From: Streptosporangium carneum | GTDB taxonomy: Bacteria > Actinomycetota > Actinomycetes > Streptosporangiales > Streptosporangiaceae | Reading direction: 5' to 3' | DNA: 64,000 bases | NCBI RefSeq assembly: GCF_027922005.1 | Contig: NZ_BSEV01000030.1 | Location: 1 to 64,000 of the forward strand | In this document: positions 52,690-61,298 of the stretch, piece after piece | Numbering within the stretch: position 1 is the first letter of the stretch | How the letters are laid out: each line of letters begins with the position of its first letter | The notes under the pieces: model-generated | Seen by the model: the letters and a program-made list of their open reading frames with translations, nothing else | What the model was told of the DNA's origin: nothing | Databases searched by the model: none | Position numbers and translations under genes: made by a program

Positions 52690-52920
52690 GGTGATCGTCA
52701 CGACGGTATAGACGCCGCTCTGGCTCGCCGGGTTCGCGTTGCCATACCGCGCTCGGCGATGCCGAAGGCGTCCGCAGCCCCGATGACGGGGGCGTAGCCG
52801 ACGTTGCAGCTGTGCGCGGCCAGTAGCGCGGCGACGGTGACGTTCAGGCCGGCCGGCCAGGCCTCGCCACCGGTGATGGAGGCGGACAGGTGGCACAGAC
52901 GATCGCTTACGTCCTTCCGG
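52690..52920 (-). mobile_element. Tn3-family transposase fragment
   Basis: One minus-strand frame reads LCHLSASITGGEAWPAGLNV then TVAALLAAHSCNVGYAPVIG. The second part closely resembles the conserved VSVAACLVAESCNVGLTPV-type box of Tn3-family TnpA proteins. About 75 residues remain of a protein near 1000 residues, with no start and an early stop at 52690. No terminal inverted repeats could be identified. It is a scar of a Tn3-like insertion. Confidence 0.7.
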
Positions 52921-52938
52921 GCCGGTGACGGGGGGTGA

Positions 52939-53083
52939 GCAGGCCTGTCAGCCCTTTCCGGCTTACTTGGCCTGCCCCCTGGGAGTCTTCACTCCCGGCG
53001 ATGTCACAGAAATGATCGGAAAAGCTCTCAATGCAACCGATCTCGGGAAATATGCAGCCACAGGGGGAATCAACCAGAAGTGA
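52939..53083 (+). pseudogene. 3' end of a truncated gene before the lipoprotein
   Basis: An open frame without a start reads PFPAYLACPLGVFTPGDVTE and ends MIGKALNATDLGKYAATGG plus a short tail at the TGA in 53081-53083, which overlaps the GTG start of the lipoprotein. Such coupling shows that it was a real gene end. Its 5' part is missing and replaced by the Tn3-like fragment. It may be the C-terminus of the DUF1023-like gene whose 5' end is at 51232, now split; that link is inference. Confidence 0.5.
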
Positions 53084-53607
53084 TCACTGCAACCCGGGTC
53101 CACCGCGTTCTCATCGCATTCTTCCTGGTCACATTCCTCACCGCCTGCGCGAGCACATCGGATGTCATGTCTTCAGAGCAAACCCACCAGGCCACCCCGG
53201 AGCAGTCGGGCACCATGACCCCAGAACAGTCCCACCAGAATCTCATCAACGAGGCAAAAGCCATCATTCAGGCCCTCATGCCCGACGCCAATCCCCAAGT
53301 CGTCGTGCAGAGCAAGGACACCCCCTGTGGCGGGCCTGCCGGAACCGACCGCTCCAGTGTCGAAAGCGACCTCACCGTTCATGGCTGTGCCAAAGACAAG
53401 ACGCTGACTTCCGGGGAGATGTTTCAGCAGGTCGTCGCCGTACTCAGGAAGCGGGGCCGGACGATCGACCACACCATGGACAACGTCGCCGGCGTGGGGC
53501 GCGGCGGCGTCGGAGGGATCAGTGCGGGGGTGTCGGACTCACCTGTCGGCATCAGCGTCATCGGCACCACCGAGTGCGTGAAGAACTCCATGGGACAAGC
53601 CTCGTGA
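53080..53607 (+). CDS. Secreted lipoprotein
   Basis: A 175-residue lipoprotein. The signal sequence ends in LTACASTSD with the lipidated cysteine at residue 25 or so. The mature part has a helical segment (LINEAKAIIQALMPDANPQV), a probable disulphide pair (DTPCGGPAG and VHGCAKDK), a helix (EMFQQVVAVLRKRGRTIDH) and a Gly-rich end with a further cysteine (TTECVKNS). Related small lipoproteins follow DUF1023-like genes in actinomycetes. The GTG start overlaps the stop of the truncated upstream gene. The family has no known function. Confidence 0.8.
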   Translation: MITATRVHRVLIAFFLVTFLTACASTSDVMSSEQTHQATPEQSGTMTPEQSHQNLINEAKAIIQALMPDANPQVVVQSKDTPCGGPAGTDRSSVESDLTVHGCAKDKTLTSGEMFQQVVAVLRKRGRTIDHTMDNVAGVGRGGVGGISAGVSDSPVGISVIGTTECVKNSMGQAS

Positions 53608-53690
53608 ACACGCCGACGGCGGCCGTGGGACGTCGTCGGCACGCGGCGTCAGGTCAGTGATTGTCGGGCGCAAGCCTTACGGTAGGGCGC

Positions 53691-54908
53691 GTGCCAGAGA
53701 CGAACCACGAGATCACGCTCGACTCGGCCCTCTCCGAGGAGGCCGTGCTCGCCACCTACCGGCGGATGTTCGCCGCGCTCGCGCGCGACAGCGGGGCCGT
53801 GGTCGACGAGCCCGCGTTGGTCGACATCGCCGAGACGCTGTTCGCGGCGTTCGCCGAAGCGGGCGAGGAGTGGCTGACGCACGAGCAGATGCGGCACATC
53901 TGCCGGGCCTACCCGCTGGAGCAGTTCGAGAACCGGCTGCGGGTGCTCAAGGGACTCGGCGCGATCCGTGAGGTGTTCCCCAAGCCCAACCAGCTCCGTT
54001 ACCGGGCGTCCTTCACCAGTGTGGTCGGGCTGATGTTCGTCAGGCGGATGATGGACGACGGCGGCCAGTCGGAGATGCACCGGCTTCTCGCGCTCGAGGA
54101 CCTCAACGTCGCCGACCCCCGCACGACCATGGAGGAGGCGCGCCTCAGCGCGCAGAACCTGTCGCGGGCCTTCCGGCTCTGGGCGCTCGAGCTGATCACG
54201 CTGACCAGCGGCACCATCGAGGAACTGCGCGAGCAGGCCCCCAAGCTCTGGGGCACCGAGGAGATCGCCCGCAGGGCGCAGAGCCTGCACGCCACGATCC
54301 TCACCCGCTGGCCCGACCTTGACCGCACCTGCACCGAGCTGCGCGCGGCGATCTACTCCTACAGCGACGCCTCCCGCCGGGCCGCGGGACGGCTGGCCGA
54401 CTCTGCGGGCACCACCAGGAACCTCACCCTGCTCCCCGCGGAGACCTGGCGGACCTTCGCCCAGACGGCGACCAGGGAACGGCTGGCCGCCGTGCTCGAC
54501 GGGTTCGTCTTCGACGCCCCCGCGCCGTGGCACGACCCGGCGGCGATCGTCAGGGCGGTGGACGAGAGTCCCCGCCCAGCCCCCGCCCAGCCGACGCCGC
54601 CGCGCTCGGCGCTGCCCGACCCCGGCCCCGCCGACTCCTACGAGCCGGGCGGCGGCGGTCTCGACCATCTCGCCTCCGTCGCCGAGGCCGCGCTCGCCGG
54701 GCGCGGCACGGCCCGCCTCGAGGAGCTGCTCACCGCGGACGGCGAATGGGTCTCCGCGCGCCGTCTGCTGGCCGACCTCGTCTCCGCCGACCTACGCCCC
54801 GAGTCCCCTTACCGGCTGCGCTGGTCGGACGCCCTCACCGCCGACCCGGACGGGGAGCCGACCTGGCTGTCGCACGGCCACCTGGAAAGGGCGGGCCATG
54901 ACGCCTGA
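53691..54908 (+). CDS. Kleisin-like (MukF/JetA-like) subunit of an SMC complex
   Basis: A 405-residue protein. Residues about 10-120 hold a winged-helix pattern (MRHICRAYPLEQFENRLRVL followed by KGLGAIREVFPKPNQLRYR). Residues 120-300 are long helices (EARLSAQNLSRAFRLWALEL, RTCTELRAAIYSYSDASRRA) like the helical middle of MukF/JetA. The tail after about 300 is a Pro-rich linker and a second winged-helix-like part (WVSARRLLADLVSADL). It should bridge the SMC heads and carry the KITE subunit. No enzyme motif. Start GTG 53691 (a TTG at 53661 is possible). Its 3' end overlaps the next gene by 11 bases. Assignment comes from fold-like patterns and operon order, not a family hit. Confidence 0.6.
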   Translation: MPETNHEITLDSALSEEAVLATYRRMFAALARDSGAVVDEPALVDIAETLFAAFAEAGEEWLTHEQMRHICRAYPLEQFENRLRVLKGLGAIREVFPKPNQLRYRASFTSVVGLMFVRRMMDDGGQSEMHRLLALEDLNVADPRTTMEEARLSAQNLSRAFRLWALELITLTSGTIEELREQAPKLWGTEEIARRAQSLHATILTRWPDLDRTCTELRAAIYSYSDASRRAAGRLADSAGTTRNLTLLPAETWRTFAQTATRERLAAVLDGFVFDAPAPWHDPAAIVRAVDESPRPAPAQPTPPRSALPDPGPADSYEPGGGGLDHLASVAEAALAGRGTARLEELLTADGEWVSARRLLADLVSADLRPESPYRLRWSDALTADPDGEPTWLSHGHLERAGHDA

Positions 54909-56307
54909 GCTGGCGCACGCGCGGGCCAGGGCGACCGGCCCCCTCTCGCTCGGAGTGGGCGAGCCCTCGCCCATGGGGATGACACGGCTCGGCCACGGCG
55001 ACGGAACCGGCGTCGCGCTGCCCGCGTGGCCCGACGGGGCGACCCCGTCCCTCCTGGAGGAGTACCAGGTCGCGCCGGTGAACGTGGAGCGCTCCGGAGA
55101 GACGCGGCGGGTGCTGGCCGCGGCGCTGAAGTGCTGCTGGACGGACCTGACGGCCGACCCGTGGCCGGGGAGCCCCGCGCCGGTCGAAGACGTGCTGTCG
55201 GCCTACCGGGCGCTGATCGGACGCGGCGACGACCTCATGCGCAACTGGGCCGTCGGCGCGCTGCGCCGCCTGCACGACTCGGCCTGGCTCGAGATGGACG
55301 CCGGGACCGTACGGCTCGGCCCCCGCTGCGCCTGCTGGCCCTCCGACTCCCACGCCCAGCTCAGGGAGCTGGTACGGCGCCTGCCCTCGGGAGAGGAGCG
55401 CTCCCCCGGCCTGGACGTCCTGCCCGTCGCCGGGGAGGCCTGGGACGACAGCCCGACCGGAGACGACGCGGACGGCCAGGACGGCGGGCACGACTCGGGC
55501 GGCGGGTGTTCCGCGGCCGAGGGGGACGGCGAGCGGCTCGAAGCGGACGGCGACGAGACCCACGGGCCTTCCGGAGCCGACGGCGGAGAGGCCCACGGGC
55601 GTCCCGGAGCCGACGGGCGTTCTGTGGCCGGCGGCGACGGGCGCGGGGACGGCACGGGAGGGGACGCCTTCGTGGAGGGGGCCGCGAGCGTCACGGTTCC
55701 CGACGCTGTGGACGAGGATCTGCTGGGGCCGTTCGACGAGCGCCGCAGGGCCGAGATCGTGGCGGCCTTCATGGCGGTCGAGCACGCGGCGGAGCCGGTC
55801 CACGAGGCGCGCTTCCCCGCGCTGCGCGACCCCGCGCCGCGCCGCACGCTCGCGGAGATGCTGCGCCGACGCGGCCGGACGCTGGTCCAGGATCGCGAGG
55901 CGTGGACCTCGGGTTACGCCGACGAGACGGCCGCGCTGACGGGCACGAGCCTGGGGGAGGCCGAGCGGGCGGTGCTGGTCCTCGTCCTCATCCACTCGGT
56001 GGCCATTCCCCGCGCCGAGGGCCTGCTGCCCGCCGACAGCTGGCTGTCGCCCTTTCCCGCCCAGGTGGACGAGCTGCGCAGGCACACCAGGCTGCCGGTC
56101 GGCGAGCTGGACGCGGCACTGCGGACACTGCGTCACGCGGGCCTGCTCAGCCAGGTCAAGGCGGGCGAGGAGGCCGGGGGTTACATCCCGGGGCCGCAGT
56201 TCAACCGCCTGACCCCGCAGGCCAGAAGGCGCCTGCAGGAAGAGCTGATTCTCGCCGCGGGGCCGCACACCCCGCTGGCGGCCGCCGTGAGAGCCAATCG
56301 CCGATGA
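54898..56307 (+). CDS. KITE/MukE-like double winged-helix subunit
   Basis: A 469-residue protein with two winged-helix-like regions: about 75-150 (LMRNWAVGALRRLHDSAWLE then DAGTVRLGPRC) and about 380-455 (LPVGELDAALRTLRHAGLLS, then GGYIPGPQFNRLTPQARRRL). Between them, residues about 180-265, is a Gly/Asp/Glu-rich low-complexity stretch with imprecise repeats. Tandem winged helices are the KITE pattern (MukE, JetB, ScpB), although this protein is twice as long as MukE. Overlaps both neighbours (11 bases before, ATGA after), so the three proteins are made together. No family name recognised; call by pattern. Confidence 0.55.
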   Translation: MTPELAHARARATGPLSLGVGEPSPMGMTRLGHGDGTGVALPAWPDGATPSLLEEYQVAPVNVERSGETRRVLAAALKCCWTDLTADPWPGSPAPVEDVLSAYRALIGRGDDLMRNWAVGALRRLHDSAWLEMDAGTVRLGPRCACWPSDSHAQLRELVRRLPSGEERSPGLDVLPVAGEAWDDSPTGDDADGQDGGHDSGGGCSAAEGDGERLEADGDETHGPSGADGGEAHGRPGADGRSVAGGDGRGDGTGGDAFVEGAASVTVPDAVDEDLLGPFDERRRAEIVAAFMAVEHAAEPVHEARFPALRDPAPRRTLAEMLRRRGRTLVQDREAWTSGYADETAALTGTSLGEAERAVLVLVLIHSVAIPRAEGLLPADSWLSPFPAQVDELRRHTRLPVGELDAALRTLRHAGLLSQVKAGEEAGGYIPGPQFNRLTPQARRRLQEELILAAGPHTPLAAAVRANRR

Positions 56308-59300
56308 AGGGAACGACAGGGGTGGCAGAGCAGCCGGACAGGTCCGCCGGGAGCTCGCGGGAGAGCGTGGCGAGCCTGGCGAGCGGCACGGGCGGAACAG
56401 GCCCGGCCGAAGACGCCGACACGCGGAAACGCGCCCGCGGGAACACCACGAGCGGGACGGGCCCGGCCGAAGACAGCGACACGCGGAAACGCGCCCGCGG
56501 GAACACCACGAGCGGGACAGGCCCGGCCGAAGGCGCCGACACGCGGAAACAGGCGTACGGGAGCCAGGCGAGCCTGGTGCCGGTCGAGGTCAGGGCCACC
56601 GCGCCGAGCGAGAACGTGGTCGGTGACCGCGTGCTGATCGCCGTGCAGGCGGTCAACATCTCCCGTCTGTCGACCCATCCGGTGCCCACCGTTCCCGGGA
56701 CGCTGATCGTGGTCGCGGGCGCGGGCCCCAAGGACTCGAACGGCGCGGGCAAGTCCTCGTTCATCGCGATGATCACCGCGTTGCTCGGCGACGAGCAGTG
56801 GCGCTTCGCCTCGGGCGCCAAGGCTGTCTCGGAGCTGCTGTTCAACGCCGAGCTGGCCGCGGGCGGCGGCGGCAGGACGTGGGCCAGCGCCGACCACGGC
56901 TACATCGTCGGCGTCTTCGCGGCGGCGGACGACCCGCTGGACGGCGCGAAGAGCACCGGGGGCGGCGCGACGTCCGCGAACCAGAAGGACGGCGTGAGCG
57001 GCGCGGCGTCCGCGAGCGGGGGCGGCACGGCGGGCGACGTCGCGGAGGAGGGCGTCGGCGGCGTTCGAGGCGGGGTGATGAGCGACGCGGTGACCGTGTG
57101 GCTGCGGGTCAACCAGGAGGCGCCGCACCTGGAGATCCGCTGGACCCAGGGGGTGTGCGTGGCCTCGGCGGCCTCCGAGGCCGAGCGGGTGACGCGGGCG
57201 GACGAGCTGTGGGCGACGCTGCCCCGCTCCGCGGGACGCAGGGACGTGGTGGCGCGTGACCTGACCAGGTTCCTGTACGGCGACCGGGTCAGGTGCGTTT
57301 CGTTCCTTTCGACCTCGGTGCGGAGCAAGGTCGCCACGAACCTCCTCTCCCAGCCGCTCAACGAGATCTCCCCTGAGCGGGTCTTCGAGGCGATCGCGGC
57401 GTTGACCGGTCTGGACACCGAGCTCGACCAGGAGCGGGAGGCCAGACGCGACGAGCACGCCAAGCGGGTGCGGGCGGCGCGGGCCGTCGAGCTGCTCAAG
57501 GAGTTCGAGGGCGAGTCGCGGACGCTGCTGGAGACCTTCGACCGGCGCGACCGGGCCAGGGTGCGGCTGGCGGAGGCGATGCGCTGCTGGCGGGGCCGCC
57601 TGGCGCGCAGGCTGGCCGACGCCGCGCGGCGGGACGAGGCGTTCGCCGCGGAGCTCGAGCGGGTGCGTGCGACGGGTGAGCGCGCGGCCGAGGCCGTCGC
57701 CGAGGTCAGGGCGGAGATCGCCACGCTGAAGGACGACACGCTCGAGCGCGGCCTGGCCGAGGCCCGCAAGGAGCTGGCGACCCTGCAGGCCCGCGCGGCC
57801 AAGCTGGACGCCGACCGCGCTGTCGCGGAGAACTCGGTCGACGAGTTGCGCGGGCGGATCCCGAGCCTCGAGGAGCAGCGGAGACTGGCCGACGGCCGCG
57901 ACGTGCGGACCGCGGAGAGCGAGCTGGCCCAGGCCAGGCTCAGGCTCAACGAGGCGCTGAAGGCGCTGGGTGTGGCCGACCGCGAGGCCGAGGGGGCCAG
58001 GGCGGCGCTGGACGACGCGGAGGGCGGCCCGGCCGCGGCTCAGCTCAACGCGCTCGCCGCGGCCGGACTCGGCGCGACAGGCCTGCTCGACGCGCTCGAC
58101 GTGGCCGAGCAGGCCCGCGACGAGGAGAGCGGGCGGGACCGCGCGGGACAGGCGGTGACGGCGGTCCTGGGCGCCCGCGGGTGGCCCGGGGAGCACGCCG
58201 TGATCGTGGACGCGGCCGATCTGGCGTCCGCCGCGCGAGCGCTGGCCGAGCTGCCGGGATCGGTTCTGGTCAGCTCGGCGGGCGTCACCGTCGTCGGGGC
58301 GTTCGAGGCCGTCGCGACCGGCAGGGAGGCCCGGATCAAGGCCGCCGAGCTACGGCTGCACCGGGCGCGGGACGCGCAGGAGACGGCCGCGGCGGCGGTG
58401 CGGACCGCGGAGGACGGGGTCGCCGAGGCGGGGCGGAGGCTTGAGGGGGCCAGAGCCGCCGTGCAGCTGGCCGACATCGAGCGGCGCATGGCCGAACGGC
58501 GTGAGACCCTCGTCGAACTCACCGAGGCGCTGGCCGAGGTCACGCCGAAGGTGGGAGAGGCGGAACGGCGGGCGAGCACGCTCGACTTCCGCGCCAGGAC
58601 CAGGAACATGGAGGTCGAGCGCCTGGAGGGGCGCAGAGCGAGGCACGAGGCCGAGCGTGACCAGGCCGCCGAGCAGGCGGCCAGGGTGACGACGGAGCGG
58701 CTGGCGCTCGGGATGGACGCGCTGGCCTCCGAGTGGGGCGGCACGATCGACGGGGCCCGCGAGTGGCTGGAGGCGCTGGGCGAGCAGGAGCTTCCGCTGA
58801 CGGCCGAGGAGTGGTGGCGGACCGCGGAGCGCCGCCTTGACGACGCGCTGCGCGACACCTTCCCCGGCGAGGACGACGAGATGCCCGAGGAGCTGGGCTT
58901 CCTGGTCCGGCAGCGGGCTGAGCCCGGCGCGGGACGCACCGCGCGCGAGCAGGCGACCTTCCCTGGCGTCTGCGCCGCGCTGGCGTCCTACCTGCGCGGC
59001 CAGGAGGAGTACGAACGCCACCAGCGCCGCCAGATCGAGACCCAGCTCGCCACCAGGCAGCGCGACCTGACCGCCGCCGCGAAGGGCGCCGAGGAGGCCG
59101 CGCAGTCGACCGCCGTCCACCGGGCCGCGCTGAGCGCCGCGATCAAGGCACGGCTCGCCCGGGTGGCCGAGGAGTTCGACAAGCTGGACACCTCCTACGG
59201 CGGCTACGGCGCGACGCTGGAGTTCCCGGTGCCGCCCGCGCCCGCCGACCCCGAGCAGCGCTGGGCCTGGCGGGTCACGCCCAAGTGGCGCAGGGGCGAG

Positions 59301-59693
59301 GGGCAGGGCTACGTGCCGTACAACCGCCGGGCCAACACGGCGCTGATGGACGAGAAGGCGGTCAAGCTGGTCTGCGCGGCGGCGATCGCGTCCTCCGGCG
59401 GCGGCCACCTGTGCCTGGTCCTGGACGAGCTGGGCCGCAACCTGGGCAAGGAGCACCGCAGGGAGGCCGTGGCGCTGTTCCGCAGGATCGGCGAGACCTA
59501 CGGGATCACGGTGATCGGCGCGCTCCAGGACGACATGGAGCCCTACGCGATCGACGCCTGCGGGCAGTACATCAAGTTGCGTCGTTCCTCGGACGCCATG
59601 CCGTACAACGAGCCGCCGGTGATCATCGGTCATGACGACCACGCGGAGCGCGTGCGCGCGCTCGCCTCCGCGGTGAGCAGGCAGACGGTGTGA
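56304..59693 (+). CDS. SMC-like ATPase (MukB/JetC-like)
   Basis: An 1129-residue protein. Residues 30-90 are a 20-residue repeat. The ATPase head starts with Walker A GPKDSNGAGKSS at about 141 and continues through DRVRCVSFLSTSVRSKVATN. A coiled coil (about 375-585; ARRDEAFAAELERVRATGER) leads to a small globular hinge-like part (about 597-665; VTAVLGARGWPGEHAVIVDA), a second coiled coil, and the C-terminal head with Walker B HLCLVLDELGRNLG at about 1036. The usual LSGGE signature is not seen; at its place is NTALMDEKAVKLVCAAA. SMC ATPases form dimers that hold or extrude DNA. A Gly/Ser-rich insert interrupts the first head at about 213-257. The ATG overlaps the previous stop; earlier in-frame codons are antisense-like noise. 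Confidence 0.75.
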   Translation: MKGTTGVAEQPDRSAGSSRESVASLASGTGGTGPAEDADTRKRARGNTTSGTGPAEDSDTRKRARGNTTSGTGPAEGADTRKQAYGSQASLVPVEVRATAPSENVVGDRVLIAVQAVNISRLSTHPVPTVPGTLIVVAGAGPKDSNGAGKSSFIAMITALLGDEQWRFASGAKAVSELLFNAELAAGGGGRTWASADHGYIVGVFAAADDPLDGAKSTGGGATSANQKDGVSGAASASGGGTAGDVAEEGVGGVRGGVMSDAVTVWLRVNQEAPHLEIRWTQGVCVASAASEAERVTRADELWATLPRSAGRRDVVARDLTRFLYGDRVRCVSFLSTSVRSKVATNLLSQPLNEISPERVFEAIAALTGLDTELDQEREARRDEHAKRVRAARAVELLKEFEGESRTLLETFDRRDRARVRLAEAMRCWRGRLARRLADAARRDEAFAAELERVRATGERAAEAVAEVRAEIATLKDDTLERGLAEARKELATLQARAAKLDADRAVAENSVDELRGRIPSLEEQRRLADGRDVRTAESELAQARLRLNEALKALGVADREAEGARAALDDAEGGPAAAQLNALAAAGLGATGLLDALDVAEQARDEESGRDRAGQAVTAVLGARGWPGEHAVIVDAADLASAARALAELPGSVLVSSAGVTVVGAFEAVATGREARIKAAELRLHRARDAQETAAAAVRTAEDGVAEAGRRLEGARAAVQLADIERRMAERRETLVELTEALAEVTPKVGEAERRASTLDFRARTRNMEVERLEGRRARHEAERDQAAEQAARVTTERLALGMDALASEWGGTIDGAREWLEALGEQELPLTAEEWWRTAERRLDDALRDTFPGEDDEMPEELGFLVRQRAEPGAGRTAREQATFPGVCAALASYLRGQEEYERHQRRQIETQLATRQRDLTAAAKGAEEAAQSTAVHRAALSAAIKARLARVAEEFDKLDTSYGGYGATLEFPVPPAPADPEQRWAWRVTPKWRRGEGQGYVPYNRRANTALMDEKAVKLVCAAAIASSGGGHLCLVLDELGRNLGKEHRREAVALFRRIGETYGITVIGALQDDMEPYAIDACGQYIKLRRSSDAMPYNEPPVIIGHDDHAERVRALASAVSRQTV
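56395..56562 (+). repeat. 60-bp tandem repeat in the SMC N-terminus
   Basis: Three copies with 60-bp spacing (starting at about 56401, 56461 and 56521) encode SGTGPAEDSDTRKRARGNTT-like 20-residue units; the third copy is diverged (RKQAYGS). The frame is preserved, unlike the 25-bp repeat at the left end. Confidence 0.95.
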
Positions 59694-59730
59694 GCCGACA
59701 CGGTGTGAGCGGACACGGTGTGAGCCGACA
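59686..59730 (+). repeat. 15-bp tandem repeat over the SMC stop codon
   Basis: Three copies of ACGGTGTGAGCCGAC (one with one change). The first copy contains the TGA stop of the SMC gene, so each further copy repeats the same stop. Lies in the 155-base gap before the ThrE-type gene. Confidence 0.9.
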
Positions 59731-59848
59731 GACGGGGTGCGCGGACGGCGGGCGGTGATCGGACGGGCCGTCAGAGGATAGCCTCAGCAGGAAACGAGGA
59801 CCGGCGGATCCGCGAGCCGGTGGAAGTCGGGAAGGTCAGGGAGATTCG

Positions 59849-61201
59849 GTGTCGGCGTCATCGCTGGAGCGGACACCCGCCAAGCACGACCTCTACCGGG
59901 CCATGGCGCTGGCGCTGCGCGTGGGTGAGCTGCTGCTCGGCAGCGGCGAGGGCACGGAGACCGTCGCGGGCGCCATGCGCAGGATCACCAACGCCTACGG
60001 CGTGCCGCACTGCGAGGCGGACGTCAACCTGTCGGCCATCACGCTGTCGCACGTTCCGTCGGACGGGAGCGTCCCGGTCACCGCGGAGCGCCGGGTACGG
60101 CGCTTCCTGCCCGACTACGACCGGCTGATCGCGGTCCACGAGATGATCAGGGAGACCTCGGGCGGATCCGTGCCGCTCGAGGAGGCCGAGGCCCGGCTAC
60201 GGAAGATCACCCGGCGGGTGCGGGTCTATCCGAACTGGTTCCTGGTCACGGCGCTCGCGCTGATCGCCTCCTCAGCGAGCATCCTGGTCGGCGGCGGCGC
60301 GCTGGTCGCGGTCGCCGCGTTCGTCGCGACCGTGCTGGGCGACCGGGCCAGCGCCTGGCTGGCCCGCCGGGGGGTGGCGGAGTTCTTCCAGATCACGGTC
60401 GCGGCCGTGCTCGGCTCGCTGGTCGCGGTGCTGATGGTCGCGATCGGCGCGCCGGTGCGGGCCGAGGCCGTGGTGGTCGGGGCGGTCGTCGCGCTGCTGC
60501 CCGGACGTCCGATGGTGGCCTGCGTGCAGGACGGCATCGCGGGCGAGTACGTCACCGCGACCGCCCGGTTGTTCGAGGTCTTCTTCATCCTGACGGCGGT
60601 CGTCTCCGGCATCGGCATCACGCTGTACGCGGCCGTCCGCCTCGGCGTGCCGCTGACCGTCGAGGACGTGCCCGCGGCGCCGCTGCTGATCAGGCCGGAG
60701 CAGTTGCTCGGGGCCGTCGGGGTGACGCTGTCGTTCGCCGTCGCCCTGCTGGTGCCGCTCCGCCACCTGGTCCCCGCCGCGGTCGGCGGCGCGATGGTCT
60801 GGATGGTCTTCGTACAGCTGCACGTCTGGCAGGTCCCGGTCGTCCTGGCGACGGCCGTCTCCGCGGCGGTCGTGGGGCTGTTCGGCAGCGCGTACGCGCT
60901 GCGCGCCCAGGTGCCCTCGATGGTGATCACGATCCCGGCGATCGGCTCGCTGCTGCCGGGCACCGCGCTCTACCGGGGCATGCTGGAAGTCAGCCTCGGC
61001 CACGGAGGCGCGGGCCAGGAGAGCCTGCTCCAGGCGCTGTCGACCGCTCTCGCCCTGGGCGCCGGAGTCATCCTCGGCGCGGAGATCCTGCGCGCGGTCA
61101 CCGGCTCCGACCTGACCAGGCGGGTCAGGCGGCAGGGCCCCCGGCGGGTCCGCAGGCCGTTCATCAGCCGCCCGGCGGCCCGTCGCACCCGCGGCTACTG
61201 A
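59849..61201 (+). CDS. ThrE-family threonine/serine exporter
   Basis: A 450-residue membrane protein in the ThrE form: a soluble N-terminal domain of about 110 residues (YRAMALALRVGELLLGSGEG then TETVAGAMRRITNAYG) followed by about ten hydrophobic segments in a ThrE/ThrE_2 pair (GAVVALLPGRPMVACVQDGI, VITIPAIGSLLPGTALYRGM). The latter motif is diagnostic for amino acid exporters of this type. GTG start with CAGGGAG upstream. A separate unit from the SMC operon, with its own promoter space. Substrate by family: threonine and serine. Confidence 0.9.
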   Translation: MSASSLERTPAKHDLYRAMALALRVGELLLGSGEGTETVAGAMRRITNAYGVPHCEADVNLSAITLSHVPSDGSVPVTAERRVRRFLPDYDRLIAVHEMIRETSGGSVPLEEAEARLRKITRRVRVYPNWFLVTALALIASSASILVGGGALVAVAAFVATVLGDRASAWLARRGVAEFFQITVAAVLGSLVAVLMVAIGAPVRAEAVVVGAVVALLPGRPMVACVQDGIAGEYVTATARLFEVFFILTAVVSGIGITLYAAVRLGVPLTVEDVPAAPLLIRPEQLLGAVGVTLSFAVALLVPLRHLVPAAVGGAMVWMVFVQLHVWQVPVVLATAVSAAVVGLFGSAYALRAQVPSMVITIPAIGSLLPGTALYRGMLEVSLGHGGAGQESLLQALSTALALGAGVILGAEILRAVTGSDLTRRVRRQGPRRVRRPFISRPAARRTRGY

Positions 61202-61298
61202 CCCGGCGTCCCGCCCCGCGAACCGCCGCGGCCGCGGCTGCCGACCCGGCGTCCGGGCCGACGAACCGCCGCCCGGCACCCGGTGCGCGGTGGGTGCG

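Noticed and set aside
53691-59693. A complete Wadjet (JetABCD) system
   Set aside because: No JetD-like topoisomerase/nuclease gene is next to the operon on either side, and the first two proteins are recognised only by pattern. I call it Muk/Wadjet-like, not Wadjet.
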